In this document: piece by piece, positions 50,863-61,500 of the stretch
How the letters are laid out: each line of letters opens with the position of its first letter
How positions within the stretch are numbered: the first letter of the stretch is position 1
Assembly (NCBI GenBank): GCA_033238645.1
Contig: BQXR01000004.1
Span: 124,001 to 188,000 of the forward strand
Direction of reading: 5' to 3'
Length of the DNA stretch: 64,000 nucleotides
DNA from: Thiomicrorhabdus sp033238645
GTDB lineage: Bacteria > Pseudomonadota > Gammaproteobacteria > Thiomicrospirales > Thiomicrospiraceae
Made by a program: the position numbers and the translations under genes
The notes under the pieces: model-generated
Databases searched by the model: none
Seen by the model: only the letters and a program-made list of their open reading frames with translations
What the model was told of the DNA's origin: nothing

Positions 50863-51138
50863 TTAACGCTTAGATTTCTTATCTGCAGCATGACCGCGAT
50901 AATAACGAGTTAATGAAAACTCACCTAGTTTATGACCAACCATGTTTTCAGATACGAAAACTGGAATGTGCTCTTTACCATTGTGAACTGCGATTGTTAA
51001 ACCAATCATATCAGGAAGAATCATAGATCTTCTTGACCAAGTTTTAATGGGACGTTTATTACCAGATTCTTGTGCCTCTATCACTTTCTTATACAAGTGA
51101 TGATCAACAAAAGGTCCTTTTTTAACTGAACGTGGCAT
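50863..51138 (-). CDS. rpsS: 30S ribosomal protein S19
   Basis: 91 residues starting MPRSVKKGPFVDHHL, with TWSRRSMILPDMIGLTIAVH and KLGEFSLTR. A head protein that complexes with S13. Confidence 0.98.
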   Translation of the reverse strand: MPRSVKKGPFVDHHLYKKVIEAQESGNKRPIKTWSRRSMILPDMIGLTIAVHNGKEHIPVFVSENMVGHKLGEFSLTRYYRGHAADKKSKR

Positions 51139-51150
51139 CAGTGTCCTTCC

Positions 51151-51981
51151 TTATTTTTTGTTTCGACGACGTACGATCATTCCATCAGTACGCTTATTGC
51201 TACGAGTCTTCTTACCTTTGGTAGGAACACCCCATGGAGTACAAGGGTTACGACCACCCGAAGTACGACCTTCACCACCACCATGCGGGTGATCAACAGG
51301 GTTCATCGCCACACCACGAACGGTAGGACGAATACCACGCCAGCGACTAGCACCAGCTTTACCTAGCTTACGAAGGCTATGCTCAGCATTACCAACTTCA
51401 CCGATTGTCGCTTTACACTCAGCAAGAATCTTACGCATCTCGCCAGAACGCAACTTAAGTAAAACATAAGCTCCGTCACGACCAGCAATAGATGCAGAAA
51501 CACCAGCACTACGTGCAATTTGCGCACCCTTACCAGGACGCATCTCAACGTTATGAATAACAGTACCAACAGGGATATTTCTTAACGGTAAACAGTTACC
51601 TGCTTTAATCGCAACATGATCACCAGTTTCAACTACATCACCAGCAGCCAGGTTCTTAGGAGCAATAATATATGCACGTTCACCATCAGCATACTTTAGT
51701 AGCGCGATGTGTGCAGAACGGTTAGGATCATACTCTAAACGTTCAACAGTAGCTGGAACACCAGTCTTGGTGCGTTTAAAGTCAACTAGACGGTAATGCT
51801 GCTTGTGACCACCACCGTGATGACGAACAGTGATACGACCGTTATTGTTACGACCACCTGACTTAGATTTCTTTTCAAGTAATGGTGCGTGAGGCTTACC
51901 TTTATGCAAAGTAGGTTCAACAACACTTACAGTAAAACGACGACCTGGGGAAGTCGGTTTAGCTTTTTTAATAATTGCCAT
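51151..51981 (-). CDS. rplB: 50S ribosomal protein L2
   Basis: 276 residues required for peptidyl-transferase function and subunit association. RHHGGGHKQHYRLVDFKR and the catalytic-centre block GVAMNPVDHPHGGGEGR are intact. Confidence 0.98.
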   Translation of the reverse strand: MAIIKKAKPTSPGRRFTVSVVEPTLHKGKPHAPLLEKKSKSGGRNNNGRITVRHHGGGHKQHYRLVDFKRTKTGVPATVERLEYDPNRSAHIALLKYADGERAYIIAPKNLAAGDVVETGDHVAIKAGNCLPLRNIPVGTVIHNVEMRPGKGAQIARSAGVSASIAGRDGAYVLLKLRSGEMRKILAECKATIGEVGNAEHSLRKLGKAGASRWRGIRPTVRGVAMNPVDHPHGGGEGRTSGGRNPCTPWGVPTKGKKTRSNKRTDGMIVRRRNKK

Positions 51982-51992
51982 GTTGGAACTCC

Positions 51993-52289
51993 TTACTCAG
52001 CAGCTGCAAAGTCAATTTCTTGGCCGGCTGCCAAACGAACGATTGCCTTACGGATTCCGTTACGTTGACCTTGACGACCTTTAAAAACTTTACGCTTACC
52101 TTTAATATTAAGAATATTTACAGACTGAACTTTTACATCAAATAAAGATTCAACTGCTGCCTTAACTTCAGTTTTCGTTGCAGTAGGCTCAACCTTGAAA
52201 ACATATTGCTCCTTAGAGTCAGCTAATAGAGCCGCCTTTTCAGAGATATGTGGAGCAAGCAAAACCGTTAGAATTCTTTCCTGATTCAT
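51993..52289 (-). CDS. rplW: 50S ribosomal protein L23
   Basis: 98 residues with PHISEKAALLADSKEQYVFKV near the N-terminus. L23 docks trigger factor and SRP at the tunnel exit. Its start overlaps the rplD stop by 4 nt. Confidence 0.98.
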   Translation of the reverse strand: MNQERILTVLLAPHISEKAALLADSKEQYVFKVEPTATKTEVKAAVESLFDVKVQSVNILNIKGKRKVFKGRQGQRNGIRKAIVRLAAGQEIDFAAAE

Positions 52290-52906
52290 GCTAATTGCTC
52301 CTCTAGTTGTTTAACCGCACCTTGAGTCATCACGATATTCTGGAAACCAATCAGGCTAACAGGATCGATAGAAGCAACGTCACAAACGTCAGCACTATAA
52401 AGGTTACGAACTGACAAATATAAATACTCATCAAAACCTTCAGTAATAACCAATGCATCAGTGACATTTAACTGCGCAAGTTTTGCTTTAAATTCTTTAG
52501 TCTTTGGCGCTTCAACCTTAAAGTCATCTACAACAATAAGACGACCTGAGCGATTTAACTCAGCAACAATAGAACGCATCGCACCGCGATACATTTTCTT
52601 ATTTACTTTTTCTGAGAAATCACGATTGTGACCAGGGAACGCTCTTCCACCACCAACCCAAATTGGGCTACGGCTAGTACCAGCTCGCGCACGACCTGTA
52701 CCTTTCTGGTTCCATGGCTTAGCACCACCACCACGCACTGCTGCACGATTCTTCTGCGCTTTAGTACCTGAACGTCCACCGTTCATGTACGCAGTAACAA
52801 CCTGATGCACAAGTGCTTCATTAAAATCTGTACCAAATAAAGAATCAGAAACAGAAACTGTTCCAGACTCCTTACCTGTCGATAATTCAATTAATTTTAA
52901 ATCCAT
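52286..52906 (-). CDS. rplD: 50S ribosomal protein L4
   Basis: 206 residues from MDLKLIELSTGKESG at 52906, preceded by AAGGTGG. The longer frame to 52972 runs into rplC and is not homologous; an adjacent ATG at 52909 is equally close. NRAAVRGGGAKPWNQKGTGR is the tunnel loop. E. coli L4 also represses the S10 operon through a leader that is not evident here. Confidence 0.96.
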   Translation of the reverse strand: MDLKLIELSTGKESGTVSVSDSLFGTDFNEALVHQVVTAYMNGGRSGTKAQKNRAAVRGGGAKPWNQKGTGRARAGTSRSPIWVGGGRAFPGHNRDFSEKVNKKMYRGAMRSIVAELNRSGRLIVVDDFKVEAPKTKEFKAKLAQLNVTDALVITEGFDEYLYLSVRNLYSADVCDVASIDPVSLIGFQNIVMTQGAVKQLEEQLA

Positions 52907-52916
52907 CATTCCCACC

Positions 52917-53555
52917 TTACTTAACAGCTTTACGAACAATGACAGTACTATTTTTAGCACCAGGGACTGCACCCTTAATCAATAACAGACCATTCTCTGC
53001 ATCAACTTTCACTAAATCCAAGTTCTGTGTTGTTTGACGAACATCACCCATGTGACCAGACATTTTCTTACCTTTGAAAACGCGACCAGGAGTTTGGTTT
53101 TGTCCGATTGAACCGTTAGAACGGTGAGAAATAGAGTTACCATGCGTTGCATCTTGCATCGTGAAATTATGACGCTTAATACCACCTTGGAAACCTTTAC
53201 CTTTGGTTGTCCCAGTAACATCTACCACAGAAATCTCGTTGAAACGCTCAACTGTAAGTTCAGAACCTACTTCTAAGCCCTCTGCTTCAGCAGCTGAATC
53301 AACACGAAATTCCCATAAACCTTTTCCAGCTTCAACACCTGCTTTCGCAAACTGCCCAGCTTTTGGCTTTGAAACACGACCAGCGTGCACAGTACCAGTT
53401 GTAACTTGAATAGCAGAATAACCATCAGTTTCAAGTGTTTTAATTTGAGTGATGCGGTTTGCTTCAACCTCTACAACCGTTACCGGAATAGATGCACCAT
53501 TCTCGTCAAACACACGAGTCATGCCGATTTTCTTACCAATGATACCAATACCCAT
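52917..53555 (-). CDS. rplC: 50S ribosomal protein L3
   Basis: 212 residues, MGIGIIGKKIGMTRVFDENG at the start, with the extension GKKMSGHMGDVRQTTQNL reaching the peptidyl-transferase centre; the Gln methylated by PrmB in relatives lies in that central loop region. Confidence 0.98.
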   Translation of the reverse strand: MGIGIIGKKIGMTRVFDENGASIPVTVVEVEANRITQIKTLETDGYSAIQVTTGTVHAGRVSKPKAGQFAKAGVEAGKGLWEFRVDSAAEAEGLEVGSELTVERFNEISVVDVTGTTKGKGFQGGIKRHNFTMQDATHGNSISHRSNGSIGQNQTPGRVFKGKKMSGHMGDVRQTTQNLDLVKVDAENGLLLIKGAVPGAKNSTVIVRKAVK

Positions 53556-53618
53556 ATCATTTCCTCATTATTATTTAGTGTTAGCCATAACGATTGATGA
53601 CCAACATACAACTACGAA

Positions 53619-53930
53619 TTAACGTAATTCTAATTGAACATCTACACCAGCAGCCAAATCTAGCTTCATTAATGCATCAACAGTCTTTTCTGTTGGATCA
53701 ACGATATCTAGAAGACGTTTGTGAGTACGAATTTCATACTGATCACGCGCATCTTTGTTGACGTGTGGTGAGATTAAGATTGTGAAACGTTCTTTACGTG
53801 TCGGCATCGGAATTGGACCACGAATCTGAGCTCCAGTTCTTTTTGCTGTTTCCGTAATTTCACGAGCAGACTGATCAATTAAACGGTGATCAAATGCTTT
53901 TAAACGAATACGAATATTCTGAGTTGCCAT
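53619..53930 (-). CDS. rpsJ: 30S ribosomal protein S10
   Basis: 103 residues, also the NusE transcription antitermination factor. RIRLKAFDHRLIDQSAREI and IPMPTRKERFTILISPHVNK are standard. First gene of the S10 operon. Confidence 0.98.
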   Translation of the reverse strand: MATQNIRIRLKAFDHRLIDQSAREITETAKRTGAQIRGPIPMPTRKERFTILISPHVNKDARDQYEIRTHKRLLDIVDPTEKTVDALMKLDLAAGVDVQLELR

Positions 53931-53997
53931 AATCTCTGTCTCATTTATTTACAAATAAAAAGCCTGCATTGCATACGCATACAAACTAAGGGAGCGG

Positions 53998-54026
53998 ATT
54001 ATAGCAACATAACCCAACAAAAACAA
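53998..54026 (-). promoter_or_regulatory. S10 operon promoter
   Basis: TTGTTT (54026-54021), 17 bp, TATAAT (54003-53998) on the minus strand, with an extended TGC before the -10. It gives a leader of about 60 nt before rpsJ. Confidence 0.8.
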
Positions 54027-54044
54027 CCCCTTATTACAGATACA

Positions 54045-54073
54045 AAAAAGGGGAGCATGAAGCTCCCCTTTTT
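54045..54073 (-). terminator. Terminator after tuf (end of the str operon)
   Basis: A perfect 12-bp stem, AAAAAGGGGAGC with GCTCCCCTTTTT around a 5-nt loop, 22 bp beyond the tuf stop and just upstream of the S10 promoter. Confidence 0.9.
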
Positions 54074-54094
54074 ATTTGTACGATATTTAGGCTA

Positions 54095-55285
54095 TTAATC
54101 TAGGATTTTAGCTACAACACCTGCACCGACAGTACGTCCACCTTCACGGATAGCAAAACGTAAACCGTCATTCATCGCGATTGGGTTGATTAACTCTACT
54201 GTCATTTGTACGTTATCACCAGGCATAACCATTTCAGTTCCTTCTGGTAAAGTACATGCACCAGTCACATCAGTTGTACGGAAGTAAAACTGTGGACGGT
54301 AACCTTGGAAAAATGGAGTATGACGTCCACCTTCATCTTTTGACAATACATAGATTTCAGCTTCGAACTTAGAGTGCGGAGTGATTGTACCTTTGTGTGC
54401 CAATACTTGACCACGCTCAATATCTTCACGCTTAGTACCACGTAATAGAATACCAACGTTATCGCCAGCTTCACCTTGATCTAGAAGCTTACGGAACATC
54501 TCAACACCCGTTACTGTTGTTACAGTAGTGTCACGGATACCAACGATCTCGATCTCTTCACCAACTTTAACGATACCAGCTTCGATACGTCCAGTTGCAA
54601 CCGTTCCACGACCCTGAATTGAGAAGATATCCTCTACAGGCATTAGGAAGTCTTTTGCTGTTTCACGAACTGGATCAGGAATATATGTATCTAACGCTTC
54701 TACTAGACGAGCAATAGAAGGTGCACCAATTTCAGACTGGTCATCAGCAATTGCTAAAGTAGCAGAACCGATAATTACTGGCGTATCATCACCTGGGAAC
54801 TCGTACATATCAAGAAGTTCACGAACCTCCATCTCTACTAACTCTAGTAACTCCTCATCATCAACCATGTCTGCCTTATTTAGGAAAACAACGATGTATG
54901 GAACACCTACCTGACGTGAAAGAAGGATGTGCTCACGCGTCTGAGGCATAGGCCCATCAGCTGCTGAACACACTAGGATAGCACCATCCATCTGTGCAGC
55001 ACCTGTGATCATGTTTTTTACATAATCGGCGTGACCTGGACAATCTACGTGTGCGTAGTGACGTGAATCTGACTCATACTCAACATGTGAAGTTGAGATC
55101 GTGATACCACGATCTCTCTCTTCTGGTGCATTATCAATAGATGCGAAATCTTTAATATCTCCACCGAACTTCTTACCCTGTACGATAGTTAGTGCTGCTG
55201 TAAGAGTTGTCTTACCGTGATCTACGTGACCGATAGTACCAACATTCACATGCAGTTTAGCGCGTTCAAACTTTTCTTTTGCCAT
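54095..55285 (-). CDS. tuf: Elongation factor Tu
   Basis: EF-Tu delivers aminoacyl-tRNA to the ribosome. The 396-residue protein has G1 GHVDHGKTTLTAAL, G3 DCPGHADY and G4 NKADM, and the C-terminal barrels ending GRTVGAGVVAKI. Only one copy is in the window; a second, often near the tRNA-secE cluster, could lie beyond the right edge. The gap to fusA carries an 18-base palindrome at 55313-55330. Confidence 0.98.
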   Translation of the reverse strand: MAKEKFERAKLHVNVGTIGHVDHGKTTLTAALTIVQGKKFGGDIKDFASIDNAPEERDRGITISTSHVEYESDSRHYAHVDCPGHADYVKNMITGAAQMDGAILVCSAADGPMPQTREHILLSRQVGVPYIVVFLNKADMVDDEELLELVEMEVRELLDMYEFPGDDTPVIIGSATLAIADDQSEIGAPSIARLVEALDTYIPDPVRETAKDFLMPVEDIFSIQGRGTVATGRIEAGIVKVGEEIEIVGIRDTTVTTVTGVEMFRKLLDQGEAGDNVGILLRGTKREDIERGQVLAHKGTITPHSKFEAEIYVLSKDEGGRHTPFFQGYRPQFYFRTTDVTGACTLPEGTEMVMPGDNVQMTVELINPIAMNDGLRFAIREGGRTVGAGVVAKILD

Positions 55286-55345
55286 TTTAAAATACCTATA
55301 AAGTTAAGCAAAGACCCTGCTAGCAGGGTCAAATTAAATTAGTGA

Positions 55346-57448
55346 TTAAGAGCCCTTTTTGGCACTTGTAATGATTTCATCTTGTACATTTCTAGGTGCT
55401 GGATTGTACTTACCAAACACCATGCTGTAGTTAGCACGACCTTGAGTCAAAGAACGCATACTGTTCGAATAACCAAACATCTCAGAAAGAGGCACTTCAG
55501 CCTTAATAGACTTACCAGTAGGAATATCATCCATACTTGAGACCATACCACGACGCTTATTCAAGTCACCGATAATGTCACCCATGTACTCTTCTGGCGT
55601 TGTTACTTCAACGTCCATAATCGGCTCAAGAATAACAGCATGTGCCTCAGCAACACCATTCTTGATACCCATACCAGCTGCAACAGAGAATGCCATTTCG
55701 TTTGAGTCAACATCATGGTAGGAACCATCGATTAACTCAACACTAACATCAACCATCGGGAAACCAGCAAGAACACCATTCTCAAGTTGAGCTTTAGCAC
55801 CCTTCTCAACAGCGCCAATGTATTCACGAGGAACTGAACCACCAACAACACTATTGATGAATTCAAAACCTTCACCAGCCTCACGTGGCTTCATCTTGAA
55901 TACAACGTGACCATACTGACCTCGTCCACCAGACTGACGAACAAACTTACCATCAACCTCAACTTCAGTTGTGATTGTCTCACGGTAAGAAACCTGAGGT
56001 GCACCAACGTTTGCTTCAACACTGAACTCACGACGCATACGATCAACAATGATATCAAGATGAAGCTCACCCATACCAGAAATGATTGTCTGCCCAGTTT
56101 CTTCATCGGAGTGGACACGGAAAGATGGATCTTCAGCAGCAAGCTTCTGAAGAGCAATACCCATTTTTTCTTGATCTGGCTTAGTCTTAGGCTCGATAGC
56201 AATCGAGATTACTGGATCAGGGAATTCCATACGCTCAAGAACGATTCTGTTATCAGGATCACACAGAGTATCACCAGTAGTCGTATCTTTCAGACCTACG
56301 GCACAAGCAATATCACCAGCACGAACTTCTTTAATCTCTTCACGAGAGTTAGAGTGCATCTGTAATAAACGACCAACACGCTCTTTTTTCTGTTTAGTAG
56401 AGTTATAAACAGGACTACCTGCAGTTAACACACCAGAGTAAACACGGAAAAAAGTAAGTGTCCCAACGTAAGGATCAGTCATTATTTTGAAAGCCAATGA
56501 AGCATAAGGCGCATCATCAGTAGATTCACGAGTCGAATGCGTACCATCTTCAAGCTCACCAGTAATCGCAGGAACATCTGCAGGTGCTGGCATGTAATCT
56601 AGGACAGCATCTAGCAGCGTTTGAACACCTTTATTTTTGAAAGCAGAACCACAAAACATTGGAACTATCTCAACAGCAATTGTACGCTGACGAATACCTG
56701 CTTTAATCTCATCTTGAGATAACTCACCTTCTTCAAGGTACTTATCCATAAGCTCGTCATTTGCTTCAGCTGCAGACTCGACCATTTTCTCGCGCCACTC
56801 TTCTGCCTCAGCTTGCATATCTGCAGGAATATCCTCATAACGATACTCCATACCCATATTTTCTTCTTCCCAATAGATTGCTTGCATCTTGACTAGATCA
56901 ACAATCCCTACGAATGTCTCTTCAGCACCAATAGGTAGCTGCATAGGAACTGGTAACGCACCCAAACGATCAATAACCATTTGGTTAACGTTTAAGAAGT
57001 TCGCACCTGCACGATCCATCTTATTTACGAAGCCCATACGTGGCACGCCATACTTATCCGCTTGACGCCATACCGTTTCAGACTGAGGTTCAACACCAGA
57101 TACTGAACAGAAACAAGTTACTGCACCGTCCAATACACGCAAAGAACGCTCTACTTCGATTGTGAAATCAACGTGACCTGGAGTATCAATAATATTAATA
57201 CGATGCTTAGGATAGTTCTTTGCCATCCCCTCCCAGTGACAAGTAGTCGCAGCAGATGTGATTGTTATACCACGCTCTTGCTCCTGCTCCATCCAATCCA
57301 TTGTAGCTCCACCATCGTGAACCTCACCAATCTTGTGAGATACACCCGTGTAGTACAGGATACGTTCAGTTGTTGTTGTTTTACCCGCATCGATGTGCGC
57401 CATAATACCGATATTACGGTATTGATTTAAAGGGGTTGTACGTGCCAC
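55346..57448 (-). CDS. fusA: Elongation factor G
   Basis: The 700-residue translocase GTPase. G1 is AHIDAGKTTTTERIL, G3 DTPGHVDF and G4 NKMDRAGA. Domain IV, which enters the A site, shows RQSGGRGQYGHVVF. It lies between rpsG and tuf as usual. A short GGCCCT/AGGGCC hairpin sits at 57483-57498 in the rpsG-fusA gap. Confidence 0.98.
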   Translation of the reverse strand: MARTTPLNQYRNIGIMAHIDAGKTTTTERILYYTGVSHKIGEVHDGGATMDWMEQEQERGITITSAATTCHWEGMAKNYPKHRINIIDTPGHVDFTIEVERSLRVLDGAVTCFCSVSGVEPQSETVWRQADKYGVPRMGFVNKMDRAGANFLNVNQMVIDRLGALPVPMQLPIGAEETFVGIVDLVKMQAIYWEEENMGMEYRYEDIPADMQAEAEEWREKMVESAAEANDELMDKYLEEGELSQDEIKAGIRQRTIAVEIVPMFCGSAFKNKGVQTLLDAVLDYMPAPADVPAITGELEDGTHSTRESTDDAPYASLAFKIMTDPYVGTLTFFRVYSGVLTAGSPVYNSTKQKKERVGRLLQMHSNSREEIKEVRAGDIACAVGLKDTTTGDTLCDPDNRIVLERMEFPDPVISIAIEPKTKPDQEKMGIALQKLAAEDPSFRVHSDEETGQTIISGMGELHLDIIVDRMRREFSVEANVGAPQVSYRETITTEVEVDGKFVRQSGGRGQYGHVVFKMKPREAGEGFEFINSVVGGSVPREYIGAVEKGAKAQLENGVLAGFPMVDVSVELIDGSYHDVDSNEMAFSVAAGMGIKNGVAEAHAVILEPIMDVEVTTPEEYMGDIIGDLNKRRGMVSSMDDIPTGKSIKAEVPLSEMFGYSNSMRSLTQGRANYSMVFGKYNPAPRNVQDEIITSAKKGS

Positions 57449-57508
57449 TTTAATAACCTTTTATTAAATTCACAAAAAATAAAGGCCCTAAACAGGGCCC
57501 TAATCAGA

Positions 57509-57982
57509 TTACCAACGGAAATGTGAGAAGGCTTTGTTTGCCTCTGCCATTCGATGAGTATCTTCTTTTTTCTTGACTGCTGAACCACGACCTTCAAGTG
57601 CATCACCAATCTCTCCAGCTAAACGCAGCATCATGCCTTTCTCACTACGCTTACGTGAAGCTTCAACCATCCAACGCATAGCTAAAGCTACTTTACGCTC
57701 TGGACGAACCTCAACTGGAACTTGGTAAGTTGCACCACCAACTCGACGAGACTTAACCTCGACCATTGGCCCTATATTGTCTAGTGCTTCTTTAAGTAAT
57801 GCAGCGTGGTCACCACCACTTTTACGCTCAACAACAACGTCCAAAGCATCATAAACGATCTTTTCAGCGATAGACTTCTTACCACTTACCATAATCATAT
57901 TTACAAACTTTGTTAACGTTAAATCACCAAACTTAGGATCAGGTAAAACCTGTCTTTTAGGTATCTCTCTTCTTCTTGCCAT
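57509..57982 (-). CDS. rpsG: 30S ribosomal protein S7
   Basis: 157 residues, the head assembly initiator, beginning MARRREIPKRQVLPDPKFG with GGATYQVPVEVRPERKVALA in the middle. In E. coli S7 represses this operon from the rpsL-rpsG gap, here 58 bp long. Confidence 0.98.
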   Translation of the reverse strand: MARRREIPKRQVLPDPKFGDLTLTKFVNMIMVSGKKSIAEKIVYDALDVVVERKSGGDHAALLKEALDNIGPMVEVKSRRVGGATYQVPVEVRPERKVALAMRWMVEASRKRSEKGMMLRLAGEIGDALEGRGSAVKKKEDTHRMAEANKAFSHFRW

Positions 57983-58040
57983 TCTTAACTCTTCCGGTAT
58001 AAATTAAACACAAAACTGCAAAACGTATGTTAAAGGCTGA

Positions 58041-58415
58041 TTAACCCTTAGGACGCTTTGCACCGTACTTAGAACGACCTTGTCTACGTTCAGAAACGCC
58101 AGCACAATCTAATGCTCCACGAACTGTATGGTAACGTACACCAGGTAAATCTTTAACACGACCACCACGGATCAAAATAACCGAGTGCTCTTGTAAGTTA
58201 TGACCTTCACCACCAATATAGGAGGCTACTTCATAACCATTTGTCAATCGTACACGCGCAACTTTACGCAGAGCAGAGTTAGGCTTCTTAGGGGTTGTTG
58301 TATAAACACGCGTACAAACACCACGACGTTGAGGACAAGCCTCTAGCGCGGCAACATTTGAAATCTTACGTTTGTCTTTACGCGGCTTACGCACCAACTG
58401 GTTAATAGTCGCCAT
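58041..58415 (-). CDS. rpsL: 30S ribosomal protein S12
   Basis: A 124-residue decoding-centre protein. The streptomycin loop reads TPKKPNSALRKVARVRLTNG with the usual sensitive-type Lys, and the second site is RGGRVKDLPGVRYH. First gene of the str operon. Confidence 0.98.
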   Translation of the reverse strand: MATINQLVRKPRKDKRKISNVAALEACPQRRGVCTRVYTTTPKKPNSALRKVARVRLTNGYEVASYIGGEGHNLQEHSVILIRGGRVKDLPGVRYHTVRGALDCAGVSERRQGRSKYGAKRPKG

Positions 58416-58507
58416 TCTTTTTCTCCAAATATGAGATTAACTCTAAACTTAATACGAACTGCAGTCACTTTAACAATAATTAAAATGACCACAAATAAGG
58501 ATAGAGG

Positions 58508-58536
58508 ATTCTAAAGTTCTTAAGCAAATAAGTCAA
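58508..58536 (-). promoter_or_regulatory. str operon promoter
   Basis: TTGACT (58536-58531), 17 bp, TAGAAT (58513-58508) on the minus strand in the rpoC-rpsL gap, giving a leader of about 85 nt. No rpoC terminator hairpin is visible, so some read-through from rpoBC is likely. Confidence 0.85.
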
Positions 58537-58564
58537 GCATTAACTACTTGAAATATTTAATTAA

Positions 58565-61500
58565 TTAAACATCTACTTCTTCAGTATCAACAGTTACTTC
58601 TTCAATAACTGCCGTTACTTCTTCTTCAACAGACGAAAAGACTTCTTCTTCCGATTCAGAAACCTCATCTGCCTTCATAAATACCTGTAACTCTTCAGCC
58701 GTCTTAATAGCTGCTTCCTTTCTCGCTTGATGATAAGCAAAACCAGTACCAGCAGGAATTAGTCGACCAACAATTACATTTTCTTTTAGACCAATCAATG
58801 TATCACGTTTACCACTTACCGCAGCTTCAGTTAGTACACGTGTTGTCTCTTGGAAAGATGCTGCTGAAATAAATGATTCAGTCGCAAGTGATGCTTTAGT
58901 AATACCCAGAAGAACACGCTGATAGGTAGCTTCTATTTCACCCGCTTCACGCGCTTTTTCATTTAAATCGATAACTTTAGCGTACTCAGTCTGCTCACCT
59001 TTAATTAATCCTGTATCACCTACAGTTTTAATCTCTACTTTACGTAGCATCTGGCGAACAATTGTCTCGATATGCTTATCATTGATTTTTACACCCTGTA
59101 GACGATATACATCCTGTACTTCATCAACAATATATTCAGCTAGCTTTTCAATTCCTAGTAAACGTAAGATGTCATGTGGGTTAGGGTTACCATCAACGAC
59201 AACATCACCCTTTTCAACACGCTCACCTTCAAACACACTAACACTACGCCATTTAGGAATAAGTGCTTCATATTGCTCTCCACTATCCTGTGTAATTACA
59301 AGACGCTGCTTACCTTTTGTCTCTTTACCGAAACCAACCACACCAGATACTTCCGCCATGATTGAAGGCTCTTTAGGCTGACGAGCCTCAAACAGATCCG
59401 CAACACGAGGTAGACCACCCGTAATATCTTTGTTTTTTGATGATGCCTGAGGGATACGAGCTAAGACCTGACCAACACCTACTTTAGCACCTGATTGAAC
59501 AACAACCACACCATTTTCAGGAAGGTAATAAATAGCAGGTGTTTGAGTACCAGGGAAATTAATTGCTGAACCTTTAGCATCAACAAGCGCAATAAAAGGA
59601 CGTGCTTCTTTAGCGGCTGTCGTGCGTTCCTTAGCATCTTTAACAACATGAGTTGTCAAACCAGTCAACTCATCAATATGCTCTTCAACTGTACCTTCGA
59701 AGTTACCAAACTGTACTTGCCCCTTCGCCTCAGTGATTACAGGGTGAGTATGAGGGTCCCAAGAACATAACATTTCTCCAGCAGCAATCGAACCATCCTC
59801 TTTGACAGTCAATATACTTCCGTACTGAATTTTATAACGTTCTTGTTCACGACCAGAATCATCTATAACAGAAACAACACCTGAACGTGAAGTAACAACT
59901 ATTTGACCATCGGGGTTTGTGATGGTCTTAATGCTATCCCACTTGACCGTACCTTTATGCTTAACCTCAATTTGACTTTGTGCCGCAGAACCTGACGCTG
60001 TACCACCAATATGGAACGTACGCATAGTTAACTGAGTACCCGGCTCACCAATTGACTGAGCAGCCATAACGCCTACAGCTTCACCCATGTTCACAAGATG
60101 ACCACGAGCTAGATCTCGCCCGTAACACTGCTGACAGATACCAAATTTAATTTCGCAAGTCATTGGTGAACGCACAAAGACATGATCAATACCATTTGCA
60201 TCAATTGACTTAGCAATCTTTTCATCAATCATTGTCCCCTTAGGGATTAATAACTCACCAGCATGCGTCATAACATCTTCATTCGTAAAACGACCAAGCA
60301 CTCTGTCTTGCAATGTTTCTACTACATCACCTCCTTCAACATGAGCGGTCATCTTAACACCCGCTTCAGTATCACAATCAAGCTCAGTCACAACAACATC
60401 CTGTGCAACATCAACTAGACGACGAGTAAGGTAACCAGAGTTAGCTGTCTTAAGAGCTGTATCTGCCAGACCTTTACGTGCACCGTGAGTCGATATAAAG
60501 TACTGAAGTACGTTTAGACCTTCACGGAAGTTTGCCGTGATAGGTGTCTCGATAATAGACCCATCTGGTTTAGCCATAAGACCACGCATACCACCTAACT
60601 GACGCATCTGTGCAACCGATCCACGCGCCCCAGAGTCTGCCATCATATAAATAGAGTTAAATGATGTCTGCTGTACTTCCTTACCTTCAGCATCAATAAC
60701 AGTTTCAAACTGTAGCTCATCCATCATTGCTTTCGTGACAAGCTCGTTTGTATGCGACCAAATATCAACAACTTTGTTATATCGCTCACCTTCAGTAACA
60801 AGTCCTTGTGAGAACTGGTTTTGAATTTCTTCAACCTGTGATTCTGCATGCTCGATAATACCTGCTTTCTCATCAGGAATTAACATGTCATCAGAACAGA
60901 AAGATAGACCACCTAGTGTTGACCATTTGAAACCTGCATACATTAATTGATCAGCAAAAATAACAGTCTCTTTTGGCCCCAACACTCGGTAACAAGTATT
61001 TAGAACTGTACTGATATTCTTTTTAGTCAGGTTCAAATTCATTAGATCAAAGCTTAAACCTTTCGGTAAAATTCTAGAGAGAAGTGCACGACCGGCTGTC
61101 GTATCAACAATTCGTGTAGATACACTCTCTGTACCAGACTCATCTATAACTGTTTCAATCTGCTTTAGCTTGATACGTGTATGCAAGTGAACAGCTTTAG
61201 AATCTATTGCACGCTGCACTTCCTGCCAGTTTGCGAAAGCCTTACCTTCACCTACCGCATTAATTGCCTCACGAGTAATGTAATACAAACCTAGTACAAC
61301 ATCTTGTGAAGGAACAATAATAGGGTCACCGTTAGCGGGTGATAATAAGTTATTTGTTGACATCATCAGCGTACGAGCTTCTAACTGAGCTTCAAGTGAT
61401 AGTGGTACGTGTACCGCCATCTGATCTCCATCGAAATCGGCATTGAATGCAGAACATACTAGAGGGTGCAAGTTAATTGCCTTCCCTTCAATTAGTACTG

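Noticed and set aside
57483..57498. Hairpin between rpsG and fusA as a terminator
   Set aside because: No T tract follows and it lies inside an operon; at most it is an RNA-processing site.
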